Shown here: piece after piece, positions 23,589 to 33,233 of the stretch
How positions within the stretch are numbered: the first letter of the stretch is position 1
How the letters are laid out: each line of letters begins with the position of its first letter
DNA from: Treponema sp.
GTDB taxonomy: Bacteria; Spirochaetota; Spirochaetia; Treponematales; Treponemataceae
Reading direction: 5' to 3'
Assembly: GCA_022510905.1 (NCBI GenBank)
Contig: JAFLSN010000005.1
Coordinates: forward strand, 1 to 64,000
DNA length: 64,000 nt
Translations under genes and position numbers: made by a program
Notes under the pieces: generated by a model
Database searches by the model: none
What the model was told of the DNA's origin: nothing
Seen by the model: the letters and a program-made list of their open reading frames with translations, nothing else

Positions 23589-25571
23589 TTAATACCGCAC
23601 TTCTGAATACAGCCCGAGCAGGCGCACATCGTCTGCTTTGGCTTTGAGCGCATCCATGACAGTATTCACATATTCTTTTGCTTTTGCGGCAGTGGCGCCA
23701 GCAATGTTGCCTTGTTCATTTTTAAGATCTGCATCTGCATAAAACCAATAGCGCCACGGTTCTCCCGCAATCGGACGGCTTTCCAGCCGTGTAAGGTTCA
23801 GCCTGTATTTTTCAAAAATACCCAGGCAGTTGTAAAGTGCACCGGGTTCATTTTTTGTCTTAAAAATGAAGCTTGCCATGTTGGGCACCATGTTGAGTGT
23901 TTTGCCTTTGCGGTTGTTTGGCGCAATCACAACAAAGCGTGTAAAATTGCCAGGGTCATCTTCAATATCTTCTTGTAAAACTGAAAGATTGTACAGAGGC
24001 GCATTCACCACACTCGCAATGGCCGCATTGGATGCGTCTTTGAGTTTTGCCACAGTCTGCGCGGCAGTCGCGGTGGATACGGCATCAACATGCTTCCAGT
24101 CAAGATGTCCGTCAAGGAATTTCTTGCACTGAGAAAAGCCCTGCGGATGAGAATACACAGTTTTGATATCAGACAGAGCAGAACCTTTTACGCCAAGAAG
24201 CGCGTGGCGAATGTTCAGCGTAACAGTTCCCACAATGCTCACATCTTCAAAGCGTGAAAGATTATCGTAGTTTTGATGCACTGAACCTGCAAGAGAATTT
24301 TCGATGGGAACCATGCCGTAATGCGCTTTTCCATCAATCACATTTTGAAAGATTTGGTCAAATGATGAAACGGCACAGGCTTCCACATCTGCCGCGTCAA
24401 AGTATCTGCTGATTGCCTGTTCCGCATATGCACCGCGGTTTCCAGAATAAGCGCACACGATTTTTTGCGGAACCTTGGATTTTGCCGGAGCCGCATTCAC
24501 CGAGCCGGCTTTTTTAGATTTTATAGGAGCCACTTCGTGAATGTGTGCCACGGATTTTCCCACCACAGGAGCAAGCGCTTCAATATCGTGCATCATTTTG
24601 TCAAACTGCGCAGGATACAGAGACTGCGCGCCGTCGCTCAGCGCTTTTTCAGGATGGCCGTGAACTTCAACCACAATGCCGTCTGCACCACCTGCGATTG
24701 CCGCAAGTCCCATTGGAGGAATCTTGTCGCGGATACCCACGGCATGGCTCGGGTCAACAATAACTGGAAGATGCGAAAGACTTTTGAGCACAGGAACGGC
24801 AGAAAGATCCAGCGTATTGCGCGTTGCTTTTTCAAATGTGCGGATTCCGCGCTCACACAAAATCACTTTGTCGGTGCCGCTTGCAAGCAGATACTCTGCC
24901 GACATAAGCAGGTCTTCCATGGTGGCACTCAGCCCGCGTTTCAGCACGACAGGTTTGTTTAGCGCCCCAAGTTTTTTTAGAAGCTCAAAATTCTGCATAT
25001 TGCGTGCACCAACCTGATACACGTCAACATAATCTTTCATCACGGGAATGTATTCGCTTGAAACAATTTCCGTGCACACAGGAAGTCCGTATTTTTCACC
25101 TGCTTCCTTTAGATATTTCAGGCCTTTTTCGCCAAGCCCCTGAAAACTGTACGGCGAAGTGCGTGGTTTGTATGCGCCACCCCTCAGCATAACTGCACCG
25201 CTTGAAGCAACAACAGCAGCTATCTCCATCATCTGCTCACGGCTTTCTACGGCGCAGGGCCCCGCAATCACCACCACGCGGGAGCCTCCCACACGAATAA
25301 CCTGCCCCCGATTATTGGGGATTTCTACAATCGTGTTGTCGCGTTTAAAATCACGGCTTGCAAGCTTGTACGGCTTTGAAATGGGAATCACGCGGCTTAC
25401 ACCCGGACGGATTTCAACTTCGCGCAAATCCATGGCAAGCTTACCGACTGCGGCAAGCACAGTTTCTTCTTCGCCTTTTACTTCATTTAATTTGAAGTTG
25501 CGCTTGGTAAGAAAATCTCTGAGGTCGTCTTTTTCTTTCTTTGTTATATCCGATTTTAGGACAATGACCAT
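23589..25571 (-). CDS. Fused DAHP synthase and prephenate dehydratase
   Basis: 660 residues. Residues 1-70 are the ferredoxin-like regulatory domain of type I-beta DAHP synthases. The barrel (about 75-340) has GPCAVES, RGGAYKPRTSPYSFQG, KRGL, CERGIRTFE, DPSHAVG and EVHGHPEKALSDGAQSL. After a Lys/Ala/Pro-rich linker (about 345-368), residues about 369-555 are prephenate dehydratase (CAYSGNRGAYAEQA, PIENSLAGSV, GNFTRFVV), then an ACT domain (about 563-650) with PGALYNCLGIFEK and ESRP, the phenylalanine-binding signatures. It would catalyse the first step of the shikimate pathway and the phenylpyruvate-forming step; the chorismate mutase domain that usually joins these is absent. GGGAGC precedes the ATG. 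Confidence 0.92.
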   Translation of the reverse strand: MVIVLKSDITKKEKDDLRDFLTKRNFKLNEVKGEEETVLAAVGKLAMDLREVEIRPGVSRVIPISKPYKLASRDFKRDNTIVEIPNNRGQVIRVGGSRVVVIAGPCAVESREQMMEIAAVVASSGAVMLRGGAYKPRTSPYSFQGLGEKGLKYLKEAGEKYGLPVCTEIVSSEYIPVMKDYVDVYQVGARNMQNFELLKKLGALNKPVVLKRGLSATMEDLLMSAEYLLASGTDKVILCERGIRTFEKATRNTLDLSAVPVLKSLSHLPVIVDPSHAVGIRDKIPPMGLAAIAGGADGIVVEVHGHPEKALSDGAQSLYPAQFDKMMHDIEALAPVVGKSVAHIHEVAPIKSKKAGSVNAAPAKSKVPQKIVCAYSGNRGAYAEQAISRYFDAADVEACAVSSFDQIFQNVIDGKAHYGMVPIENSLAGSVHQNYDNLSRFEDVSIVGTVTLNIRHALLGVKGSALSDIKTVYSHPQGFSQCKKFLDGHLDWKHVDAVSTATAAQTVAKLKDASNAAIASVVNAPLYNLSVLQEDIEDDPGNFTRFVVIAPNNRKGKTLNMVPNMASFIFKTKNEPGALYNCLGIFEKYRLNLTRLESRPIAGEPWRYWFYADADLKNEQGNIAGATAAKAKEYVNTVMDALKAKADDVRLLGLYSEVRY

Positions 25572-25736
25572 CTATGAAGCTCCCATAAAAAGTCAAGAAA
25601 GCGCTTTAGGTTTTCGATTGACTTTCACCACTCCGCAACAAAGTGAAAAGTGGCAGTTAATATGCAAGTTTACAATGCAAACCCGGTTTGCGATAAAAGC
25701 CACGATATTTGTGTGCTTTACATCGCATTCTTCACT

Positions 25737-28232
25737 TTAAAAGCTTGACATGTTCCAGCTTACGGTGCGCAGAATGTCGCCAAACACGCCCGCCGCTGTG
25801 ACTCCGGCACCAGCTCCATAGCCGCGCACCGTAAGGGGAATCGGCGTGTACCGGGCAGTGGTAAACACAAATGCGTTTTCGCCGCCACGCACGCCATAGA
25901 GCGGGTCATCAGGTCCGACTTCCAGCATGCCAACAGAAACCGTGCCAGCCTTGATGCTGGCACCCATGCGCAGCACTTTGTTTTGCTTTTTGAGCGCTGC
26001 CATTTTTTCTGCAAAGTATGAATCAAGCTCTGGAAGCTTTTGCAGAAATTCTTCAGTGGTGCCTTCAAGGCTGAAATTTTCTGGAAAAATTGAATTCATC
26101 ACGATGTCTTCAAGTTCAATTTCCATGCCGGCTTCCCGCGCAATGATAAGCGCTTTTCGTGCAACATCAGTGCCTTTAAGGTCATCGCGCGGGTCAGGTT
26201 CCGTGTAGCGCAGCTCTTTTGCCTCAAGCACCGCCTCGCTGAATTTTTTGCCTTCATCAAGCTTTCCAAAAATGTAGCTTAGACTTCCACTCATAATGCC
26301 ATTGAACGCCGTAAGCCTGTCACCGCTCTTGAACAGATTTTGCAAGGTGTCGATAATCGGAAGCCCCGCACCCACATTGGTTTCGTACAAAAAGCGCACG
26401 TGCATGTCGTTTGCCGTTTTTCGGAGTTTGCGGTAAAATTCCATGCTCATGGAATTGGCCCGCTTGTTGGGTGTGGCAATATTCATTCCGGCTTTTAAAA
26501 CATCGATGTAACGCTCTGGCAAATCGTAGCTAGCCGTGCAGTCCACAAAAACAGGATTGAACGGTTTTGTTTCGTGCACAAACGCAAGGATTTCATCAAG
26601 GTTTGTTTTAGTGCCGTGTTTGCGCACTTGCTCGCGCCAGTCTGAAAGGTCGATTCCTTCCGCGTTAAAAATCATGCCGTCAATGTTTGCAATCGCCATC
26701 ACGCGCACGTCAATTCCCTGTTCAAGCAATGCATCGTGCTGCTCGTAAATCTGGTCAAGCATGGTACCGCCTATAGTACCCGCGCCAAACGCATAAACCT
26801 GGATTGACTGTACGGTGTTGAAAAAGAACTGGTGCGCCGCACGAACCGCCATGTCTCCATCAACAGCTTTGATTACAGCAGAGATCGAACGTTCGCTGGA
26901 TCCTTGGGCGATTGCAAGAATGTTTATTGCCTTGCTGGACAGCGAATCAAAGAAAGTTCCTGCCACCCCAAGCTTTTCTTTCATGGCATCGCCAATAATC
27001 GAAACAATGGCGCAATCTTCATGAACTTCAATCGGATTGATGAATCGTCCTGAAATTTCAAGTGCAAATTCCGCTTTGAGCACATCCTGCACAGCCGCGG
27101 CAAAACTTCTGCGCACACAGAATGAAAGTGTGTACTCCGACGAAGACTGGGTAATAAGCAAAATGGAAATGCCTGCGTTGCTTACTGCGGCAAAAATCCG
27201 TGCGGCCATGCCACGGCGGCCTTTCATGCCGGCGCCGCTTACACTTATCATGGCACAGTCTTTAAGGCAGCTGATGCCGCGTACAGGCCCTGCTTCTTTT
27301 TCGCTTTCAAAAGGACCGCGCCCGATGCATGTGCCCCGGGCAGACGGGTTGTGGCTGTTCAGGCTCCAAGCCTCGATGTTTTTTGCGGCAAGCGGGGCAA
27401 GCGTTTTAGGATGAAGCACCTTGCTTCCAAAAAACGAAAGCTCCATGGCTTCTTCGTAGCTCATGTCTTTTACAAGGATTGCGTCTTTGACAACACGAGG
27501 ATCTGCTGTGTAGATGCCGTCAACGTCAGTCCAGAATTCAACTTTTTTTGAACCAAGTGAAGCGCCAACTATAGCCGCCGAAAAATCGGAGCCATTGCGT
27601 CCCAAAAGGCCCATCATGGGTTTTGCGCCACTTCCTCCAATCCATGAACAGATGAAACCTGGAAACAGCAGAATCTGTGCGGAAGATGCTGTGCCTTCGC
27701 GATAAGCTGAAAGAGCTTCAGCGCAACGCGCATAGTCAGGCTCGCCTTCTTTTTGGCTGCCTGTGGTATAGATAAATTTGCGGGAGTCAAGCAATACCAC
27801 ACGCTGCTGTTGTGTAACCAGCACCGCCTCCACCATGGGAGCGCACAGCAGCTCACCCATTCCCATTATGCGGCAGTGCACGGAATTGGGACATTCGCCA
27901 AAAACGGCAACGCCCGTTAAAAGCCGTTCAAGTTCTGTGAAGTGCACTTCAATTTTTTTTAGGACATTATCGGCTGAAAACCCTGTACACAAAGACTGGA
28001 GCTCTGAGCAAATCTCGACATGCACACGGCGAATTTCCTGCACAAAAGTAACCGCGTTTGCACCAGTTTCGCAGGCATCAATGGCTTCTTGCAGTTTGTT
28101 GGAAACTCCCGCAACTGCGCTGACCACTACAGAAATGCGGTCTGCTCTTGCACGCCCAACCATGATTGCGGCGCTGTCAAGAATGCGGCGGGCCGACCCC
28201 ATGCTGGTGCCACCGAATTTAAGTGTAAGCAT
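25737..28232 (-). CDS. thrA: Bifunctional aspartokinase / homoserine dehydrogenase
   Basis: 831 residues, the usual ThrA length. The aspartokinase half begins LTLKFGGTSMGSARRI and includes GRNGSDFSAAIVG and EFWTDVDGIYTADPRVV. Two ACT-type regulatory segments (about 320-460) contain SISAVI and RISVLLITQSSSEYT-like strands. The homoserine dehydrogenase half begins near residue 476 with VYAFGAGTIGGTM and contains TEPDPRDDLKGTDVARK. It makes aspartyl phosphate and homoserine for Thr, Met and Lys. The start is set at 28230-28232 (GAGGACGAG upstream); 11 open codons upstream lack a site. No thrB or thrC is adjacent. Confidence 0.96.
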   Translation of the reverse strand: MLTLKFGGTSMGSARRILDSAAIMVGRARADRISVVVSAVAGVSNKLQEAIDACETGANAVTFVQEIRRVHVEICSELQSLCTGFSADNVLKKIEVHFTELERLLTGVAVFGECPNSVHCRIMGMGELLCAPMVEAVLVTQQQRVVLLDSRKFIYTTGSQKEGEPDYARCAEALSAYREGTASSAQILLFPGFICSWIGGSGAKPMMGLLGRNGSDFSAAIVGASLGSKKVEFWTDVDGIYTADPRVVKDAILVKDMSYEEAMELSFFGSKVLHPKTLAPLAAKNIEAWSLNSHNPSARGTCIGRGPFESEKEAGPVRGISCLKDCAMISVSGAGMKGRRGMAARIFAAVSNAGISILLITQSSSEYTLSFCVRRSFAAAVQDVLKAEFALEISGRFINPIEVHEDCAIVSIIGDAMKEKLGVAGTFFDSLSSKAINILAIAQGSSERSISAVIKAVDGDMAVRAAHQFFFNTVQSIQVYAFGAGTIGGTMLDQIYEQHDALLEQGIDVRVMAIANIDGMIFNAEGIDLSDWREQVRKHGTKTNLDEILAFVHETKPFNPVFVDCTASYDLPERYIDVLKAGMNIATPNKRANSMSMEFYRKLRKTANDMHVRFLYETNVGAGLPIIDTLQNLFKSGDRLTAFNGIMSGSLSYIFGKLDEGKKFSEAVLEAKELRYTEPDPRDDLKGTDVARKALIIAREAGMEIELEDIVMNSIFPENFSLEGTTEEFLQKLPELDSYFAEKMAALKKQNKVLRMGASIKAGTVSVGMLEVGPDDPLYGVRGGENAFVFTTARYTPIPLTVRGYGAGAGVTAAGVFGDILRTVSWNMSSF

Positions 28233-28266
28233 TCTCGTCCTCTGTTCTATAAAAATAATTTGCATA

Positions 28267-28295
28267 AGTATACTGATTTAAAAAGGAAAACGCAA
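28267..28295 (-). promoter_or_regulatory. Sigma-70 promoter of thrA
   Basis: TTGCGT (28290-28295 on the minus strand), a 17-bp spacer and TATACT (28267-28272), giving a leader of roughly 28 nt with a ribosome-binding site. No T-box, leader peptide or attenuator was found. Confidence 0.6.
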
Positions 28296-28416
28296 TAACG
28301 GCATAACTGGCAACAATTCAACACGGTTTTAGATGGCAGAGTGAAAATTTCAAGCTATCTGATTATGTGCGCCTGCACATGTTTTCATGCTGAATCAATG
28401 GCGGCAGACTGAAATA

Positions 28417-30147
28417 TCAGCGGCCAAGCAGGGAGTCAAGTTCAGCATTCAGCTTGAGAATAGCAGGATCTGAAGAATTGAGCGCTACTACCTGCTTTAG
28501 ATAATATTGTGCCTTGCGCCAATCTTTTTTGTTATAGTAAATCTGGTACAGTCGAAACAGAGCATCGCGATTGCGAGGATTGGCGGTAAGGCTTGAACGC
28601 AAATCACCTAGAACAGAATCTTCCGTGGTACCCAAAAGACTGCGTTCATAATACAAGAAACTTTTCATGTGCTGCGTGGCGTTTGGCAAAAGCTGGCTGA
28701 TAAGCTGTGAAGCCTGTGTGCGCCGTCCACTTGCAACAAGCACCTTGATGTAGGCCTGCTGCACATCTTCATCTAATGGGTGGGCACTGTACAGCGCGGA
28801 TGCAATTCTGTTCGCTTCTTCCATGCGGCCAAGAGCGATACAGATGTCCACATGTTTATAACGCATTGCATCGCTGGCAGAACCATCAGCAATCAGGCGG
28901 CCGCTCAATGTGTAGGCATCTTGCCAGTCGGCAGACTTTATTTTTTCGTTGATGCTGATGGCCATGGCTGTGGCGTTATTTGCGTCAAGCGCGAGAATGG
29001 CATCGGCAAGCTCCTGCGCTGATTTTTGCCCAATGCGAACGTTGGCACTTGAAGCAAGCTCGGCGGCGAGTTGCAGCACTTCAATATCATCAGGATGCGA
29101 CAAAAGCGCCTTTTCGATTGTTTCTGCGGCACCCGTGTTGTTTTTGTTCCAATCGCGAAGCAGCTGGGCACGCAGCAAAAGGTAGTCGCGAGATGTAGTG
29201 TCCGTGCGGGCATACACATCAAGCAGCGAAGAAGCACGGATATAGTCTTTGCTGTTCATGAGGATGCGGGCACGGAACAGAACATACTGCAAGTTTTCAG
29301 GCTCCAGCTGCAAAACACGGTTCACATAAGTTTCAGTCTTTAAAGAATTTCCCGACGCATATGCGGCTTCAGCGGCAAGCTCCAGAGCTTTTACATTCTG
29401 AGAAGAATACGAAAGCAGCCGCTCGGCACTTGCGAGGGCACCGTTACTGTCACCTGTTTTAAAAAGAGCCATGCCATGCGCATAAACAAGCTCCTGGCAA
29501 TCGGGGGCACCGTTCAAGGCAATCGTAAGGTATCGTAGAGCGTCAAGAAATTTCTCTTCACGGAAAAGCAGCAGCCCCATGAGGTAATTAGCCAAAACAG
29601 AATTGGCCCTCAAACTGAGCCCCGCCCTGAGCGCCGATTCTGCCTGCGAAAAATATTCCGTGCGGGATTCAGACGTGACAAGTACAAGCGATGGCAGAAC
29701 GGTTGTTAAAAAATCGGTGTTGCCAGTGCTCGAATCGTACAGGCCTCTTTTTGCGCTTTCAATGGCACCAAGATAAGGATTGGCAACCGTTACATCAGGA
29801 ACTTCCCAATTGACAGTCTGCGACGGCCACACAATGCGCATGATGGCGGCACAGGTGGCAAGCAGAACCCGCTCATTTTCTGCATACTGCTCGCTGTCAC
29901 TTTTATGCAACAATGAAGCAGCTCTACGCAAAGATTCAGGCGATGCATTTTCTGCGAGGGCGAGTACATCCGGCTTGATTGTTGAAAAATACGCGCGGGA
30001 TGTTTTTTCCGGAATCTTAAGTGAAATGGCATCGGTATCATCTGGCACATAGTCGTCCGTTCCGCTGCTTTTTGGCGGTTTGGGAGCGGAGGCGCACGAA
30101 AAACACACGAGCACTGCTGCACAGATGCCGAAAGCCTTAATTTTCAT
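28417..30147 (-). CDS. TPR-repeat lipoprotein
   Basis: 576 residues. The start at 30145-30147 gives MKIKAFGICAAVLVCFSCAS, a short lipoprotein signal in which Cys18 after FS is the likely lipidated residue. Residues about 150-570 are tandem TPR-type helix pairs, for example LRAGLSLRANSVLANYLMGL, ALSHPDDIEVLQLAAELASS and LVASGRRTQASQLISQLLPN. It is a periplasm-facing scaffold of unknown partners. It overlaps the upstream membrane-protein gene by 11 bp and is probably co-transcribed. Confidence 0.8.
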   Translation of the reverse strand: MKIKAFGICAAVLVCFSCASAPKPPKSSGTDDYVPDDTDAISLKIPEKTSRAYFSTIKPDVLALAENASPESLRRAASLLHKSDSEQYAENERVLLATCAAIMRIVWPSQTVNWEVPDVTVANPYLGAIESAKRGLYDSSTGNTDFLTTVLPSLVLVTSESRTEYFSQAESALRAGLSLRANSVLANYLMGLLLFREEKFLDALRYLTIALNGAPDCQELVYAHGMALFKTGDSNGALASAERLLSYSSQNVKALELAAEAAYASGNSLKTETYVNRVLQLEPENLQYVLFRARILMNSKDYIRASSLLDVYARTDTTSRDYLLLRAQLLRDWNKNNTGAAETIEKALLSHPDDIEVLQLAAELASSANVRIGQKSAQELADAILALDANNATAMAISINEKIKSADWQDAYTLSGRLIADGSASDAMRYKHVDICIALGRMEEANRIASALYSAHPLDEDVQQAYIKVLVASGRRTQASQLISQLLPNATQHMKSFLYYERSLLGTTEDSVLGDLRSSLTANPRNRDALFRLYQIYYNKKDWRKAQYYLKQVVALNSSDPAILKLNAELDSLLGR

Positions 30148-30793
30148 CTCCAAAAAAATCCACGTATTGAACGGTTTCGTCAACCAAAGAATCGTCCGGC
30201 ATGTAAGGGAATTTTTCGGAGGCATGCTGCTGCACAAAAAAAATCACGACCAGCACCAGTCCACCAACCAAAAGGCCAACTGGCCACCAGCGGAATACAA
30301 ATCTGCTCAATGGAACTTTGATAACATGGAGCGAAAACATCAAGAATCCAACACCCAGCAGCACCAGCGCAATGGACGGAAACAGCGCCACCGAACGCAC
30401 ATGCCTAACACGGTACAGCCCAGAAAGAAACAGGGCTACACCGCAGCCTATAACAACGAGCGGCCACAAATCCTTAAATGAGAGCGGCACAATAGATGCA
30501 TCGGTGACCAGCGCAACCAGGCCGCAAAACAGAAACGAAAGTCCAAAAAACACGATGGCACGGTTTTGGCGCAAGGCAAAAGCCACGTACAGCAACACCG
30601 CAGCCGCCGCAAGCAGCACCATGGGACGCAAAGAAAAAACTGTGTCTGTTGCCGCAAAAATTCCTGCCGTCAAAAAAATGCCCGCAAGCACAAGCACCAG
30701 CCCCACGGCCAACAGCAGGTTGAGCCGCACCGGCAGCCGTTTGTGGAATGTTACATCGGGCTCACGGTCAACGTGATTTTTTTCTTTGCCCAT
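30137..30793 (-). CDS. Polytopic membrane protein (LiaF-like membrane domain)
   Basis: 218 residues with a charged N-terminal 25 residues, then about six hydrophobic segments (LLLAVGLVLVLAGIFL, PMVLLAAAAVLLYVAF, AIVFFGLSFLFCGLVALV, LWPLVVIGCGVALFLSG, FPSIALVLLGVGFLMF, WPVGLLVGGLVLVVIFF). The repeated LWPL/WWPVGLL motif resembles the membrane domain found in LiaF/DUF5668-type proteins. The C-terminus is acidic. The start is set at 30791-30793, with GGAGG 10 nt upstream. Confidence 0.7.
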   Translation of the reverse strand: MGKEKNHVDREPDVTFHKRLPVRLNLLLAVGLVLVLAGIFLTAGIFAATDTVFSLRPMVLLAAAAVLLYVAFALRQNRAIVFFGLSFLFCGLVALVTDASIVPLSFKDLWPLVVIGCGVALFLSGLYRVRHVRSVALFPSIALVLLGVGFLMFSLHVIKVPLSRFVFRWWPVGLLVGGLVLVVIFFVQQHASEKFPYMPDDSLVDETVQYVDFFGDEN

Positions 30794-30867
30794 CAAAAAG
30801 TTTCCTCCATTCCATGCGGACACAATACACCCATGGTAACTCACAAGCATACACTAAGTTCGGGTTC

Positions 30868-30896
30868 TTGCCAATAACTTCATGCTGCGCTACAAT
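30868..30896 (+). promoter_or_regulatory. Promoter of the lipoprotein/transglycosylase operon, leaderless type
   Basis: TTGCCA (30868-30873), a 17-bp spacer and TACAAT (30891-30896), ending 6 bp before the ATG at 30903. Confidence 0.65.
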
Positions 30897-30902
30897 ACAA
30901 GC

Positions 30903-31964
30903 ATGGGGATAAAACCGCTTATTGCCACAAGTTTGTGTTCACTTTTTTTATGCACTGCCTGTGTTCCCCGCTCAGATGGCAATGCAAAAATCGGAGTGGA
31001 TTCAAGGGCATCTCGTGCCACGCATGAACAGCTTGCGGAATTGCTTAAAAACCAATCTCTTTCAGACGAAACCCGCTACGCCATTGTAAACAGCATGGCC
31101 AAAAACATGCTTTCGGTCAAAGACTATACATCGCTCATTCTGTTTTTGACTGATTGGGTTGAAACACACCCGCAGGACATGTTCAACTCATGGTGGCTGC
31201 TTATGACAGCCTATGCCTATCTGGAATCAAACGCGAGCCCCATAGCCGAATATTATCTTGAGCGCATTATCCGCGACTATCCCGACTTATCGGTGCAGGG
31301 CACGTCAGTTCATTTTTTGTGCCTCCAGCATTTGATCCAAATCAGCAGGTCATCTGCAAACCGTATTTCGTATTTCAATCAGCTTATCACAAACTTTCCC
31401 AACGATGTGAGCCGAACGGAAATGTATCTCCGTCTTGCCCGCGAATACGAGCAGGAAGGAGACTGGAACCAGGCCGTAAAATCCTACACATTGTTTTTGG
31501 AGCAAGAAGATGCCACGACCATCCAGATTGCAGGAATTCCGAATGCATACGTTGAGGCAAAGCAGCTGATAGATTTCAACAATTCCTCCAAAGACTGGAC
31601 ATTTGAAACCCTCGATGCACTGGTGGCGGCTGTAAAAAACGCCATTTCAACCTACAACTGGCAGGCACTTGACCGCTACAAATCAAAGGTGAATTTTTTT
31701 ACAATGTCCTGGCGGCAAGACGAAACAGGCAACAATTCGCTTGCGAACTTTTCGATGCGCTCATTCATGGTGGGAAACCGAATCCGCTACAATGCGGAGC
31801 TAGACAGCATGTCTTCGCCTTGGGAAGCGTACTTGCGCACAACGGGCTGGAGCAATTATGTAAACATCTGGTATCTATATTTTCGTAAAGTGAATTTTCC
31901 TGCGGATCCAGATATTCATGGCAGATGGGAATGGGCCGGCATTTATCTGGGTGAAAAGCTGTAA
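30903..31964 (+). CDS. Lipoprotein with TPR-like helices
   Basis: 353 residues starting MGIKPLIATSLCSLFLCTAC, a lipoprotein signal with Cys20 after CTA. Helical pairs such as NSWWLLMTAYAYLESNASPI and TEMYLRLAREYEQEGDWNQA indicate TPR-type repeats; the C-terminal 100 residues have the compact DLDRYKSKVNFF/WEAYLRTTGWSNY pattern of an unknown domain. The ATG at 30903 is chosen because the promoter occupies the upstream codons. Its stop overlaps the transglycosylase start by 1 bp (TAATG). Confidence 0.75.
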   Translation: MGIKPLIATSLCSLFLCTACVPRSDGNAKIGVDSRASRATHEQLAELLKNQSLSDETRYAIVNSMAKNMLSVKDYTSLILFLTDWVETHPQDMFNSWWLLMTAYAYLESNASPIAEYYLERIIRDYPDLSVQGTSVHFLCLQHLIQISRSSANRISYFNQLITNFPNDVSRTEMYLRLAREYEQEGDWNQAVKSYTLFLEQEDATTIQIAGIPNAYVEAKQLIDFNNSSKDWTFETLDALVAAVKNAISTYNWQALDRYKSKVNFFTMSWRQDETGNNSLANFSMRSFMVGNRIRYNAELDSMSSPWEAYLRTTGWSNYVNIWYLYFRKVNFPADPDIHGRWEWAGIYLGEKL

Positions 31965-33196
31965 TGAAAAAACTGTTTTGTTTTCTGGCAGGAGCATTTT
32001 TGTTCTTTATGGTCACAGTGCCACACGCATATTCCCAGCAGTCAAACAAAAGTGAATCTTTGCAGGAAGACAAAGTTGAAGAGCAAGACACCGACAGCGG
32101 CACGCAGACACAGAGCACGGCCGATTCACCAGACATATCCGTTTTTGAAACTTCGCTCAGCGACTCTGACGTACAAACCGAAGAGTCTCCGCTCATTCTG
32201 GAACCTGGCACCGTTTACCCAGAACCCGAATACCATGAGATAGGCATTGAAGGCGTTGACCATGAACTCACAAAAAAATACCGTGAGCAATACATGACTG
32301 ACTCTGGCAGGGCATGGCTTTCCCACTGCCTTGCAGCTTCTGTACCATACCGCCCTTACATTCAGGCCCGGCTAAAAGAAAAAAACATGCCGATGTTCCT
32401 GCAATACATTCCTGTAGTTGAGTCAAACTATAAAATCACGGCGGTGTCGCAATCGGGTGCAACCGGGTTGTGGCAGTTCATGGCGAACAGCATGTCTCCG
32501 TTTTTAAAACGCACCAGCTGGTACGATGAACGCCTTGACCCATGGAAATCCACTGATGCCGCTCTCAGAAAACTTTCAGACAACTACGCCATTTTTGGTG
32601 ACTGGGCGCTGGCCATTGCCGCCTACAACTGTGGGGCTGGTGCCATGACAAAAATACTCAAACTAAATCCAGACAAAGATTTTTGGTGGCTCGCCCAAAA
32701 CGGAAAACTTCCAAAACAATCCGCGCAATACGTGCCCAAGCTGCTGGCTGTGGCCGACATCGTTGAAAACGCCGCTTATTACGGAGCGCTCGAAGCAGGA
32801 ATCATGGACTGCCTGATTGCCGATGCAGAACCAGAAGAATTCGACTACATCACTATTGCAGGAATGATGAGCCTCAGCCAAATTGCAGAATTGTCTGGGA
32901 TTCCCAAAGAAACGGTAACAGGCTTGAATCCAGCGCTGTTCAGAAACTGTACGCCAGCCGGCACAACATACATGCTCAGGCTTCCACACGGAAGCGCACA
33001 GCAGGTAGAAGCGGCGCTCACCAGTGCCGGAGCCGCCACCGATGCGCTCGTGCACACCGTAAAAAAGGGCGATTCCCTGTGGGCAATTTCGAGGGAATAC
33101 GGCCTTACGGTACAGGATTTGTGCGAAGTCAACAACATACGAGAAAATGGTATTTTATCTATAGGTCAGCAGCTGATTGTGCCGATATTTAAATAG
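31964..33196 (+). CDS. MltD-like lytic transglycosylase with LysM domain
   Basis: 410 residues. Signal peptide at 1-25 (FCFLAGAFLFFMVTVPHAYS), a Ser/Glu/Asp-rich linker to about 90, then a soluble-lytic-transglycosylase domain. Its catalytic Glu lies in YIPVVESNYKITAVSQSGAT, followed by GLWQFM and AIAAYNCGAG. A degenerate LysM (about 303-345) precedes a clear C-terminal LysM (VHTVKKGDSLWAISREYGLT, IGQQLIVPIF). It cleaves peptidoglycan glycan strands in the periplasm. Operon partner of the lipoprotein upstream and probably the OmpA-like gene downstream. Confidence 0.92.
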   Translation: MKKLFCFLAGAFLFFMVTVPHAYSQQSNKSESLQEDKVEEQDTDSGTQTQSTADSPDISVFETSLSDSDVQTEESPLILEPGTVYPEPEYHEIGIEGVDHELTKKYREQYMTDSGRAWLSHCLAASVPYRPYIQARLKEKNMPMFLQYIPVVESNYKITAVSQSGATGLWQFMANSMSPFLKRTSWYDERLDPWKSTDAALRKLSDNYAIFGDWALAIAAYNCGAGAMTKILKLNPDKDFWWLAQNGKLPKQSAQYVPKLLAVADIVENAAYYGALEAGIMDCLIADAEPEEFDYITIAGMMSLSQIAELSGIPKETVTGLNPALFRNCTPAGTTYMLRLPHGSAQQVEAALTSAGAATDALVHTVKKGDSLWAISREYGLTVQDLCEVNNIRENGILSIGQQLIVPIFK

Positions 33197-33233
33197 CCAC
33201 TCCGCAAACAATCTGGCTTTTTAAGGACAGGTC

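Noticed and set aside
28233..28416. Threonine/isoleucine attenuator before thrA
   Set aside because: No short frame with Thr/Ile runs and no terminator/antiterminator pair; the promoter is only about 28 nt before the gene.
30137..30237. Longer N-terminus of the TPR lipoprotein (start near 30237)
   Set aside because: The extra 30 residues are not signal-like, overlap the upstream gene further and would bury the lipoprotein signal peptide.
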